Made by a program: the position numbers and the translations under genes. The notes below the pieces were generated by a model. That model did no database searches. It saw only the letters and a list, made by a program, of their open reading frames with translations, and was not told the origin of the DNA. From positions 23,080 through 34,830 of the forward strand of contig NWUY0300009363.1 of NCBI GenBank assembly GCA_004151065.3: 11,751 bases of DNA, in the 5' to 3' direction. Of the stretch, positions 1 through 9,501 are shown piece by piece; within the stretch, counting starts at the first letter, position 1; each line of letters starts with the position of its first letter. The stretch is from Larix sibirica (taxonomy: Eukaryota > Streptophyta > Pinopsida > Pinales > Pinaceae).

Positions 1-5
1 CCACT

Positions 6-780
6 TTAGATTATAGAAGCTCTTTTGGAATTTTTGGACCTTTTGATGTTTTTACTTCCTCCCTCTAAATCCATTTTCTTGCAGGGATAGTATAATCCCT
101 CCATACTGGCCAATTGTGTAACAATTCGAACACCTAAACGGGTTGCCCCAATAGTCTTAAACTTGGGTAAAATTTCCATTTACCCCTAATGATCTCCTAC
201 TTCTTTGGTAATCGCTTACACATCTCATTTTCTACCAGGATTTTCACCATTCTTATAACCACTTTTGCGAATAAATCCTCCTTCAAGTTTATAAATTACA
301 TCTCCCAACACCCTCAAGACTTCTTTACTCCATAATTACATTGGAAATCCTAGGAGTTTTACCAAACTAGTTGTAGGTGCAATGATTTGTTTTAGGATGA
401 AACGCCAATTTCCATTTGCACAGATATGCAAGCCTTCAATACAATTATTTATTAACACCTTCTCCAGATTTGCTTCATCTTTGAACTCAAAAGCTAGCCA
501 ACCTTTTATTATAATATGGAAGTTGGGTATGCACCCTAAAATGCATCTCTAGAATATATATCTCTAACCATCTACTCAGAGAACCTTTCAATGCTTCCCT
601 CCCCACTAATTCCCCTATCAACATTTTTTCCATCACAGACTAAATGTCCTCTACCATTCCCACATCTTCACCAAGCACCAACTTCACCTAGTCTGCTCAT
701 TTTCTTACACACTTGCTCAATTTGATCCTCTATTTGAGCAAGACTAGCAACGTTTCTTTCCCCCTTGAATCAATGTTTGT
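6..780 (-). pseudogene. Decayed LINE ORF1-like gene (DUF4283-type region)
   Basis: Read on the minus strand, one frame from about 540 down to a stop at 6-8 gives a long protein-like stretch interrupted by five stops, the first at 336-338. Recognisable pieces are KGWLAFEF (483-506) and, after GFPM and that stop, LWSKEVLRVLGD (about 300-335), followed by GGFI. This order (KGW.AF.F, then GFP..LW...VL..IG) is typical of DUF4283, found in ORF1 proteins of plant non-LTR retrotransposons and related gag-like proteins that bind element RNA. Upstream (about 541-720) a different frame continues with residues such as VMEKMLIGELVGREALKGS, so at least one frameshift lies near 540. With the stops this cannot make a protein. 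An ORF2 endonuclease/reverse transcriptase would be expected left of position 1, outside the window. Family assignment is from remembered motif patterns, not a search. Confidence 0.65.
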
Positions 781-1401
781 TTCATCTATCAATTATGCTA
801 CTAATAAGGTTCTAAGACCTTAATTTTGACTTCCACATTGGTGATCCTTCCAACCTTAATTAACCAAGATTTCAAGATTGCTAATTTTTTTTAAATCACC
901 AAAATTCAGATCAAAATTTAAGGTAGGGCTTTTATATTGCTTCCACTAATATAGAGAAAGATAAATAAAATTAAATATTTACTTTTGCATAAAAAAGGAC
1001 TTTGAAATTCCGCATATCATACTAATTCTTGACTATATTTGATCAGAGACAAACCCCCTCAAAAGTTTCCCTCCAATTTCTCATTCCTCATTGTATTTTA
1101 GTCGTTTCTTTGCACTCCCTCGTAGATTTTCGCAACTGTGCATCATATTAAACAGCCTAAAAAAATATCAACTAATATCATATGTATGCGTTTGACAGCA
1201 TCATCTATCTCCCTTTTGGTCTATCGCATTCCTCTGAAGAAACCTCAAATTGGAGAATCAAATTTTGCCTCTTTGAGACCCCTAAATTGAAAACTAGATC
1301 AATTGGGTTGGTCAAGTTGTTTATTCCTATGTTGCAAAGAGATGAACCTTAATAGAAGCAAAAGTGGAAACCTTGAACCTTGAAAGAGCCGGAAGATACT
1401 G
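781..1401. other. AT-rich stretch without a recognisable gene
   Basis: Both strands carry frequent stops and no domain is recognisable. On the minus strand this lies 5' of the LINE ORF1 remnant, so part of it could be the decayed LINE leader or N-terminal coding sequence. That is inference only. Confidence 0.4.
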
Positions 1402-1527
1402 TTTCAGAATCTTCTTTAGGTAGATAAAGGGTAGCATCAATAATTGTTTATGCAATGGCTGAGGTTTCAGAATCTTACTTAGGTAAATAAAGAGGAGCAT
1501 TATTAACTGTTTAAGCAATGGTTGAGG
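1402..1527. repeat. Two-copy tandem repeat, 63-bp period
   Basis: Units 1402-1464 and 1465-1527 both begin TTTCAGAATCTT and end TGAGG, with roughly 10-11 mismatches in 63 bp. The period is a multiple of three, so the minus-strand reading frame 1327-1530 repeats a similar 21-residue block (IYLSKILKPQ then IYLKKILKQ). Nothing else supports coding, so this is best read as a local tandem duplication. Confidence 0.8.
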
Positions 1528-1860
1528 CATAGTAAGAGATGAAAGTAGAGGTCTTTTTGGGAATTATAAAGAAGTTGTTTTTGTGGGATAATTATACCAA
1601 TAGGTGTTTATATCCTAAAATTTGGGGTGGACTATCATATATACTTTTCCTAAATTGGAGGATGGGATCCAGATTGATTTTATTGGAATAGTTCAAAATT
1701 TGAAATAAACAATTATATATATATAATAGGAGGCAACTTATGCATGGATGAATTGTAGCTCATTCATTCATGGATAACTTGTTTATAACAAATTATAATT
1801 TATGGATGTTCAATGACCACATGTTAAGTGGTTGTGCTAGTTATAGATAATCTACATCCA
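1528..1860. other. AT-rich spacer
   Basis: No gene is seen. It holds a TA-rich run near 1713-1727 (TATATATATATAATA) and a short repeated word, TTCATTCATGGATAACTT-like, near 1761-1780. Stops are dense in all frames. Confidence 0.4.
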
Positions 1861-1989
1861 TTTCACCATTTTACCCAGGACCACCACTAGCGTATGTAGT
1901 CTTGCCTGTAACAGATTGATATTCTTAGCCCGTGGATTGAGTTCCAACTTACCTCCGCCTGCATCCGTATTCAATAGTGGCAGCTCGAG

Positions 1990-2133
1990 ATGGAGAAACT
2001 ACAGAGGCGTAGAGGCTTGTTATTCGGTAGAAAGGGAGCATAGGTAGTATATCCCACCCCAGATCCTGTTCCAATTGATTCAGTTGATGATGCCACCGAT
2101 GACCCAGGATCATATCCACCGGGAGCAAAGTAA
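1990..2133 (+). pseudogene. Short broken reading frame, proline/aspartate rich
   Basis: From ATG at 1990 the frame reads MEKLQRRRGLLFGRKGA, then TAG at 2041-2043. It continues in the same frame with a Pro/Asp-rich block (VVYPTPDPVPIDSVDDATDD) and ends PPGAK before TAA at 2131-2133. The upstream in-frame stop is at 1975-1977. A single stop inside an otherwise protein-like 48-codon frame, in the locally higher-GC segment, suggests a gene fragment. No family is recognised and chance is a real alternative. Confidence 0.2.
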
Positions 2134-2475
2134 GGGCAGGTGTACTAGCGGGTTTAAGCCTAAATAGTTTAAGGCCGAGTTAGAAACCAACTGACTAGTT
2201 TTGAGCAGTGGCTTAATTAGGCACCTCTATATTGATTGGCCTTGTAAGACAGTATAGACGTTTCTCATTGTGTCTGTTGACATCACGATGTTTGGGGAAG
2301 AGGTGATGGGTTGGTAACAATACGGTATTTATGTGTAAGTCTATACTTAATACAAACACTAGAGAATTAGATGGATAAGAGAAAGGAAAGGATGAGGAAT
2401 CCCTGGGTTTATAACCTCCATCTAGGACAATTTTAGATTGAATGGAAGAAGGAACTGTCCACTACGACACACTAC

Positions 2476-2543
2476 TAGAGGTATTTAAATCAAGATTGAA
2501 TGTCGTACAACTATGTTCATTAGAGGTACTCAAATCAAGATTG
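2476..2543. repeat. Short direct repeat, 45-bp spacing
   Basis: TAGAGGTATTTAAATCAAG at 2476 recurs as TAGAGGTACTCAAATCAAG at 2521. Both are followed by ATTG, and the spacing is 45 bp, indicating a degenerate tandem duplication. Confidence 0.6.
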
Positions 2544-2929
2544 TGCGAAGAAGACTACGAGGTCTGCCCTGAATGTTTAGGATGACTCTCATTCTCAATC
2601 TCTAACCCATTTAATTTGAACTGGTAACCTACGAAAACTTAACCACCCAACAAAACCATTTGTATATATGATGTATAATGGATTGAACCAGTGATAAAGA
2701 ATACATCTCCACGATCCAAGCAGGAATAAAACAACAACAACGAATGCACAACTTCTTTTGGGGATGAATAAACCTCAGTAAACGAATTCCTTTACTCCAG
2801 AGGGAGCTTCCATGAGGAAAGTTCAATGGGGATTCAATACTAATGGGCGGGGTCCTTATCTCTCTATCGCAACAAAAACCTTGAGGAAAGGACTAAGGTG
2901 TTAAGTGAGCGATATCGTACTAAACTTCT

Positions 2930-3021
2930 ATTCCGTAACTAATAACCTCCAAATATCGCATTCTGTAACTAATAACCTCCAAAATATCCTATTCTCTAGC
3001 TATTACCATCTAGTTGTTATC
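2930..3021. repeat. Tandem repeat of about 30 bp, two clear units and one decayed
   Basis: Units start at 2930 and 2960 and share ATTC(C/T)GTAACTAATAACCTCC followed by AAATATC or AAAATATC. A third, more degenerate unit (ATTCTCTAGCTATTACCATC) starts at 2991. No function is apparent. Confidence 0.7.
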
Positions 3022-3284
3022 CCGCTCTCTGAATATGATCCGCTCTATTATCTATAAATGGAGATAGAAACCTATTCGACTATCTACCTATAGACAGATA
3101 TGAGAAGGGAGGTTCATACAGCTGGCAAATGCCATCTCCAGGACGAGTACATAATTGACCTATTTATAGGCCGGTTGAGCCCTTTCCTACCCGTTTCAAT
3201 ATCCTTATGCATCGCGTTGGATAAAGACTAACTAAATGGATTCGTTCTTGGGGCCACTTTCTTATTGAATCCAGTAAAAAAAAA

Positions 3285-3317
3285 TTGAAATTGAATTGCA
3301 GTTTTTTGCAATTTCAA
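3285..3317. repeat. Inverted repeat, 9-bp arms
   Basis: TTGAAATTG (3285-3293) pairs with CAATTTCAA (3309-3317) across a 15-nt loop. It sits directly after the A9 run that closes the higher-GC segment. It may be a decayed terminal structure of an element or simple AT-rich coincidence. Confidence 0.45.
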
Positions 3318-3493
3318 CAATTATAAATTTATATTCAAATGATCTAAAATGCGTGCGATTTGAGCAACGAAAAATTGCAGTTTCAGTAATTCTTGATGCC
3401 TAATTCCGAGGGATACATAAGGTTTTGGTTGTTTCATATACTGCTCACATGTAGGTTAATCATTTTGCTATAAGGGTTTGTTTTTAGTTTAAG

Positions 3494-3692
3494 TTGGAAA
3501 TGGCCAAAATCAGAACATGTGTTATCTCCCAGGAGGTCATAGGTTCAAAACCGGTGGGATAGGGTTCGACCCCTGAGATAAAGGGTTTCGGGACGTCTCG
3601 GCCCTTACTGAGTCACAAGTTTCTGGTATATCTAGCTTACGGGTTGTTGGATATACCATTGAGAGGTTGCTATTCTCATGGTTAAAAAAAAA
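3494..3692 (+). mobile_element. tRNA-type SINE-like element with A9 tail
   Basis: A box A-like TGGCCAAAATCAG starts at 3501 and a box B-like GGTTCAAAACC at 3542, about 41 bp apart, as in a tRNA-derived pol III promoter. A second box B-like word, GGTTCGACCCC, begins near 3568. The body continues to an A9 run (3684-3692), the expected 3' tail of a SINE. A diverged relative of the head occurs at 6516-6597, which supports a dispersed family. No clear target-site duplication is visible and the left edge is approximate, inferred from box A position. SINEs encode no protein and depend on a LINE for mobility. Confidence 0.55.
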
Positions 3693-3707
3693 GATAGCTA
3701 GATTCAC

Positions 3708-3791
3708 TTGACATCTGCTCAGTGAAAATGGAATGAGTGAGTGAGTGGATTTAATTGACGTCTGCTCAGTGAAAATGGAATGAGTGAGTGA
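3708..3791. repeat. Tandem repeat, 47-bp period (duplicate at 6695-6778)
   Basis: TTGAC(A/G)TCTGCTCAGTG followed by AAAATGGAATGAGTGAGTGA occurs at 3708 and again at 3755, with nearly identical units. It lies 15 bp after the A tail of the SINE-like element. The same pair is carried in the second 2.9-kb copy at 6695-6778. Confidence 0.85.
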
Positions 3792-3796
3792 AGGCC

Positions 3797-4930
3797 TCTA
3801 TTACTACCTAACAGAATGTGCAGGATGCTATTCCTACTCAGTAAAAGGTGCACGATAGCCCTGGAAATAAACAAAACTGTCACCTGAAGTAACAATATCT
3901 AGTTCTATTTGAATAGGAAGATATTGAAGTCTGTATGAATATATAAACTAAGTAATTCAAGTCTATATGGTACTTGGAAGATATTGAATATAGAGCTATA
4001 GGAAATTATAACCACATTATGATCGTTTTACAGCTATAATTGTCATATTTGACAATTGGAATGAAAATCACGAGCCAAACCCAACCTTAGTATATGCTTA
4101 TCATAGATTGAGTGAAAATTTCGAGAACGAAAACAACTAATATCTTAGGGTATACGTGAAAGCAGAGAGAGGATAACACATATGGAAAACGAGAAATCAT
4201 AATTACATCTGACAGTTACTGTGAACATGTTGAATACTAGAAAATGCGGAGACATAATACCTAAATTTGAAGTAAGGATTTAACTCTAAATGTATGTCCA
4301 CAGACATTTCAGAGATATAATAAATAAGAACTAGGGATTTAACTCTGGATTTATGTACTGAGACATCTCAATGTTGCCATTTTATTGGAGGAGTCTTAGA
4401 GTTTACAATTATATTAATTTAATGCTGAATTGGGAATTACCAGAATCGAACGCTAGACTCTGCGCTTGCCACAGCTGCCGAAATATCCCAGCAGTTTACG
4501 CTCGGTTGCTGGTTTTGGATCTTTGGAAGTTTTGAGAATTTCACTCTGCATTAGGCATTGGCCATATTCCCCAGTCAACATAGAACGATTTATTTATATC
4601 ATAAATTTGGTCAGAAAGAAAAAATCTAATATCATACTAATGTAAATAATTAACTGCATCTCTTTCTTCGCCAATTTATTTTCACAGGAAATGTCGATCC
4701 AACAGGAGAGTACAATGAAAAAAAATGAGAATTGGATGGATCTACATTACTAGAATCGAAATTGAATTATTATGAGATGCGAAACATCAAAGCAAAGCTG
4801 AGAAAAAAGCGCACATCCTTTAAGTAATTTTTTTTTAAATAAACAGAACAGAACAGAGTCATAACTGTTGGAGAAACTTGGATTTATTCTGCAAAAATTA
4901 AGTATACCACCGTCCTTAAGTACCTAACAA
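3797..4930. other. AT-rich stretch without a gene (also 6784-7917)
   Basis: No reading frame of note and no recognisable domain. One 3' splice-like string (TTATTTTCACAG, about 4677-4688) and a 6-bp-stem inverted repeat (CCAGCA at 4488-4493, TGCTGG at 4507-4512) are present, but neither has supporting context. Confidence 0.4.
4440..4453 (-). other. Weak pol III box B-like site (copy at 7427-7440)
   Basis: The minus strand reads GCGTTCGATTCTGG, close to the box B consensus GGTTCGANTCC. The flanks do not form a T-arm stem, and no convincing box A lies at tRNA distance (upstream the minus strand has TGTGGCAAGCG, which is too close). It could be a fragment of a SINE head; it is not a tRNA gene. 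Confidence 0.2.
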
Positions 4931-4933
4931 ACA

Positions 4934-4984
4934 CAAGAAGTAAACAAATACCTTTAAAACAAGAAGTAAACAAATACCTTTAAA
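4934..4984. repeat. Tandem repeat, 26-bp period (duplicate at 7921-7971)
   Basis: CAAGAAGTAAACAAATACCT followed by TTAAAA or TTAAA occurs twice in direct succession (4934 and 4960). It is present unchanged in the second 2.9-kb copy. Confidence 0.85.
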
Positions 4985-5159
4985 CAAGGGCGTTGAATGA
5001 ACCCTACGCCGTCTACGCCGTCTGTGCATCCAAGAAAATATTAATTCCTCCGGTCCTTCCATCGATTCTGCGTTCAAGGAAAATTTGCAACAATCACAGA
5101 GACCTCATGAGAGTTGAGAATTTATTTCTGTCCGCGCTGAGGATGGTGTAATTGATTGC

Positions 5160-5800
5160 ACGAATGACACACTCACAAATATTCACATGCACAAACGACA
5201 CACTCGAGATACAAGCAATGCACCAAACAATGTAAATTATGTACCAACCACAAGCTATGCATTAATGCATATATGTAATGTGGCTAACTTAGGGAAACGA
5301 CTAATCATGCACATAAGTGACACATATAATATGAGAAATGCTCTCATGCACATGAGTGACACCTCTAATAAAAGCAATGCTTTCATGTACATAAGTGACA
5401 AATGCATGCACATGATTGACTCACCTAACATAAGTGACACACTTAATCCACTCACAAACGTAAGTGATGCACCTAGCATAAGGGATATGATCATGAAATG
5501 ACTCTCTCTCTCTCTCACACACACACACATAACAAAGCAATGTGCACACACACTCATGCATGTGTGTGTGAGTGCGATGCTTATATGTGTGTCAATGCAT
5601 CACTCATGTGAATACGTGCAACACTTATGTGTGTGTGAATGACACACCCACACATAATCAATGTGGTCACACCTAACCCACATAGCCATATAAGTTACAC
5701 ACTCAGACACATAAGTGATGCCATCACATATAGGTAACACGCTTACAAACCTAACCCACACACCTACATATATAAGTGATACACACACACAGATAGGAAA
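5160..5800. repeat. Degenerate minisatellite, core CATAAGTGACAC (copy at 8147-8787)
   Basis: Variants of CATAAGTGACAC recur at irregular spacing (about 5312, 5351, 5390, 5429, 5459, 5709, 5770), with ATGCACA and AGCAATGC words between them. The later half grades into CA/TG-rich sequence. Reading frames of 100-150 codons on both strands (e.g. 5187-5501 plus, 5255-5557 minus) simply translate this repetition (HISDT, HMSDT, YISDK), so I do not call them genes. Confidence 0.75.
5500..5530. repeat. CT/CA compound microsatellite, copy 1
   Basis: A (CT)n run passes into (CA)n. It is the only place where the two 2.9-kb copies differ. Copy 1 has GA before the CT run and a longer CA run. Confidence 0.9.
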
Positions 5801-6033
5801 CACAATATTTGAAACACAATATTTGAGAAGAGATATATGATGTTATCACCATGTATTTTCCAAGCCCTTGAAAAGAGGTCAAGGCCTCTATATTTACAAA
5901 AGAATCATAAATGAAGGTAAGAAAACTAGAATCTAGATGCCAAGAATTAGGTGCATTGAGTTGAAAAAGAGAGGTCAACTTATCAGATTTGGATGCATGA
6001 TAACTCGTTGAAACATTCGAGGAGAACGACATG

Positions 6034-6367
6034 AGATGCAAAATAGACATTAATAATAAATAAAGTATACACAAACTATATGCAAAATAGACACGACAAG
6101 GAATGAAAATTGAGAAAAAAAATGCAAAATCAACTCAAACAAGATGCCAAATACACCCAAAGAAGTATAGAATGAAGCATGTTGAATGTAGAATGACACT
6201 TAATTGGATGCAAACGAGACACAAGTAAGATGCTAAGGAAGACAAAATGAGAGAAAAGTGGATGCTTAGGGATACTTGAAAATGGATGTAAATAAGATGC
6301 AAATTACTACACAAAACAATTCTAAAAATGATGCAAAAATGAATGTAAGGGAATGCAGAATTAAGAC
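6034..6367. repeat. Degenerate minisatellite, core GATGCAAAATAGAC (copy at 9021-9354)
   Basis: Words such as GATGCAAAATAGAC, TATGCAAAATAGAC, AATGCAAAATCAAC, GATGCCAAATACAC, GATGCAAACGAGAC and GATGCTAAGGAAGAC recur every 15-40 bp. The spacing and divergence suggest an old, decayed array. The open frames across it are by-products of its base composition. Confidence 0.7.
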
Positions 6368-6514
6368 AAGAAAAGACTATCATGGCTTCCATTTTACAAT
6401 TTGCATAAAATGGAAGACAAAAAATTATGCTATAACCTTGTATTGCAGTAGTGAAGAGATTTTTCTTCCTCTTAAACTTCTCATAATTATTGTACTTATC
6501 TCTAGATTGAAAAA

Positions 6515-6515
6515 N
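6515..6515. other. Single ambiguous base (N), likely contig join
   Basis: The only N in the window falls on the first base after the end of direct-repeat copy 1, immediately after AGATTGAAAAA. This is where an unmerged contig overlap would be joined. Confidence 0.8.
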
Positions 6516-6679
6516 CCATGAGAGGACATCTTTGGCCTGTTGTGGTAATGTTCGAGGAGTAGGCTCCCCCACCCTCATGGAGTCTCAGCTCTTGCTAAGT
6601 CACAAGTTTCTGGTATATCTAGCTTACGGGTTGTTGGATATACCATTGAGAGGTTGCTATTCTCATGGTTAAAAAAAAA
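6516..6679 (+). mobile_element. Chimeric SINE-like element, diverged head on an identical tail
   Basis: The first 82 bp is a diverged relative of the element at 3494-3692. GAGGACAT (6522) matches GAGGTCAT (3533), TGTTCGA (6549) matches GGTTCGA, and GTCTCAGCTCTTGCTAAG (6582-6599) matches the 3595 region with mostly C/T and G/A changes. At 6598 identity jumps to 100% and stays so through the A9 tail (6671-6679). This abrupt change shows that two different sources meet at the boundary. Confidence 0.6.
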
Positions 6680-9501
6680 GATAGCTAGATTCACTTGACA
6701 TCTGCTCAGTGAAAATGGAATGAGTGAGTGAGTGGATTTAATTGACGTCTGCTCAGTGAAAATGGAATGAGTGAGTGAAGGCCTCTATTACTACCTAACA
6801 GAATGTGCAGGATGCTATTCCTACTCAGTAAAAGGTGCACGATAGCCCTGGAAATAAACAAAACTGTCACCTGAAGTAACAATATCTAGTTCTATTTGAA
6901 TAGGAAGATATTGAAGTCTGTATGAATATATAAACTAAGTAATTCAAGTCTATATGGTACTTGGAAGATATTGAATATAGAGCTATAGGAAATTATAACC
7001 ACATTATGATCGTTTTACAGCTATAATTGTCATATTTGACAATTGGAATGAAAATCACGAGCCAAACCCAACCTTAGTATATGCTTATCATAGATTGAGT
7101 GAAAATTTCGAGAACGAAAACAACTAATATCTTAGGGTATACGTGAAAGCAGAGAGAGGATAACACATATGGAAAACGAGAAATCATAATTACATCTGAC
7201 AGTTACTGTGAACATGTTGAATACTAGAAAATGCGGAGACATAATACCTAAATTTGAAGTAAGGATTTAACTCTAAATGTATGTCCACAGACATTTCAGA
7301 GATATAATAAATAAGAACTAGGGATTTAACTCTGGATTTATGTACTGAGACATCTCAATGTTGCCATTTTATTGGAGGAGTCTTAGAGTTTACAATTATA
7401 TTAATTTAATGCTGAATTGGGAATTACCAGAATCGAACGCTAGACTCTGCGCTTGCCACAGCTGCCGAAATATCCCAGCAGTTTACGCTCGGTTGCTGGT
7501 TTTGGATCTTTGGAAGTTTTGAGAATTTCACTCTGCATTAGGCATTGGCCATATTCCCCAGTCAACATAGAACGATTTATTTATATCATAAATTTGGTCA
7601 GAAAGAAAAAATCTAATATCATACTAATGTAAATAATTAACTGCATCTCTTTCTTCGCCAATTTATTTTCACAGGAAATGTCGATCCAACAGGAGAGTAC
7701 AATGAAAAAAAATGAGAATTGGATGGATCTACATTACTAGAATCGAAATTGAATTATTATGAGATGCGAAACATCAAAGCAAAGCTGAGAAAAAAGCGCA
7801 CATCCTTTAAGTAATTTTTTTTTAAATAAACAGAACAGAACAGAGTCATAACTGTTGGAGAAACTTGGATTTATTCTGCAAAAATTAAGTATACCACCGT
7901 CCTTAAGTACCTAACAAACACAAGAAGTAAACAAATACCTTTAAAACAAGAAGTAAACAAATACCTTTAAACAAGGGCGTTGAATGAACCCTACGCCGTC
8001 TACGCCGTCTGTGCATCCAAGAAAATATTAATTCCTCCGGTCCTTCCATCGATTCTGCGTTCAAGGAAAATTTGCAACAATCACAGAGACCTCATGAGAG
8101 TTGAGAATTTATTTCTGTCCGCGCTGAGGATGGTGTAATTGATTGCACGAATGACACACTCACAAATATTCACATGCACAAACGACACACTCGAGATACA
8201 AGCAATGCACCAAACAATGTAAATTATGTACCAACCACAAGCTATGCATTAATGCATATATGTAATGTGGCTAACTTAGGGAAACGACTAATCATGCACA
8301 TAAGTGACACATATAATATGAGAAATGCTCTCATGCACATGAGTGACACCTCTAATAAAAGCAATGCTTTCATGTACATAAGTGACAAATGCATGCACAT
8401 GATTGACTCACCTAACATAAGTGACACACTTAATCCACTCACAAACGTAAGTGATGCACCTAGCATAAGGGATATGATCATGAAATCTCTCTCTCTCTCT
8501 CTCTCACACATACACTTAACAAAGCAATGTGCACACACACTCATGCATGTGTGTGTGAGTGCGATGCTTATATGTGTGTCAATGCATCACTCATGTGAAT
8601 ACGTGCAACACTTATGTGTGTGTGAATGACACACCCACACATAATCAATGTGGTCACACCTAACCCACATAGCCATATAAGTTACACACTCAGACACATA
8701 AGTGATGCCATCACATATAGGTAACACGCTTACAAACCTAACCCACACACCTACATATATAAGTGATACACACACACAGATAGGAAACACAATATTTGAA
8801 ACACAATATTTGAGAAGAGATATATGATGTTATCACCATGTATTTTCCAAGCCCTTGAAAAGAGGTCAAGGCCTCTATATTTACAAAAGAATCATAAATG
8901 AAGGTAAGAAAACTAGAATCTAGATGCCAAGAATTAGGTGCATTGAGTTGAAAAAGAGAGGTCAACTTATCAGATTTGGATGCATGATAACTCGTTGAAA
9001 CATTCGAGGAGAACGACATGAGATGCAAAATAGACATTAATAATAAATAAAGTATACACAAACTATATGCAAAATAGACACGACAAGGAATGAAAATTGA
9101 GAAAAAAAATGCAAAATCAACTCAAACAAGATGCCAAATACACCCAAAGAAGTATAGAATGAAGCATGTTGAATGTAGAATGACACTTAATTGGATGCAA
9201 ACGAGACACAAGTAAGATGCTAAGGAAGACAAAATGAGAGAAAAGTGGATGCTTAGGGATACTTGAAAATGGATGTAAATAAGATGCAAATTACTACACA
9301 AAACAATTCTAAAAATGATGCAAAAATGAATGTAAGGGAATGCAGAATTAAGACAAGAAAAGACTATCATGGCTTCCATTTTACAATTTGCATAAAATGG
9401 AAGACAAAAAATTATGCTATAACCTTGTATTGCAGTAGTGAAGAGATTTTTCTTCCTCTTAAACTTCTCATAATTATTGTACTTATCTCTAGATTGAAAA
9501 A
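6598..9501. repeat. 2.9-kb direct repeat, copy 2
   Basis: It matches 3611-6514 throughout, except for five substitutions at 8487, 8488, 8504, 8511 and 8516. Beyond 9501 the sequence runs on into the unique right flank and completes an inverted repeat that copy 1 lacks. It contains the same minisatellites as copy 1 and no gene. Confidence 0.97.
8487..8517. repeat. CT/CA compound microsatellite, copy 2
   Basis: The CT run is longer than in copy 1 and the CA run is interrupted (ACACATACACTT). The total length equals copy 1, so the downstream offset is unchanged. Confidence 0.9.

Larger units (their letters stand above)
1860..3284. other. Higher-GC insert-like segment, origin unknown
   Basis: Individual 60-bp lines here reach about 45-52% G+C (for example 1981-2040 and 3121-3180), against about 28% in lines such as 901-960. 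The segment ends in an A9 run (3276-3284), followed by an AT-rich hairpin. No gene family is recognised. The composition would fit an organelle-derived insertion or an old mobile element, but nothing I can read decides between them. The edges are approximate. Confidence 0.35.
3611..6514. repeat. 2.9-kb direct repeat, copy 1
   Basis: This 2,904-bp block matches 6598-9501 at a constant offset of 2,987 bp. By eye the only differences are five substitutions (5500, 5501, 5517, 5524, 5529), all in or at the edge of a CT/CA microsatellite. It starts inside the SINE-like element and ends immediately before the N at 6515. It holds no recognisable gene. About 3797-4930 is featureless apart from a weak box B-like site, and the rest is mostly degenerate minisatellite. 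Confidence 0.97.

Noticed and set aside
2629-2826. 65-codon minus-strand ORF
   Set aside because: It has no recognisable motif or support from context, and its length is expected by chance.
4440-4512. Minus-strand tRNA gene
   Set aside because: A box B-like word is present, but the T-arm does not pair, there is no acceptor stem, and box A is at the wrong distance.
5187-5501. 104-codon plus-strand ORF (151 codons in copy 2 at 8174-8629)
   Set aside because: It translates a degenerate minisatellite. Its C-terminus changes with the microsatellite, and minus-strand frames of equal length exist.
5160-5800. CRISPR-like spacing of repeats
   Set aside because: The repeats are degenerate, spacing is irregular, spacers are not unique sequence, and the surroundings are plant nuclear DNA.
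6135-6578. 147-codon minus-strand ORF
   Set aside because: It runs through the N and the contig-like junction, so it exists only as an artefact of the join; the copy 2 version is 85 codons.
3611-9501. The two 2.9-kb copies as LTRs of a retrotransposon
   Set aside because: Only 83 bp lies between them, the ends lack TG...CA, there is no primer-binding site or polypurine tract, and copy 1 begins inside a SINE.
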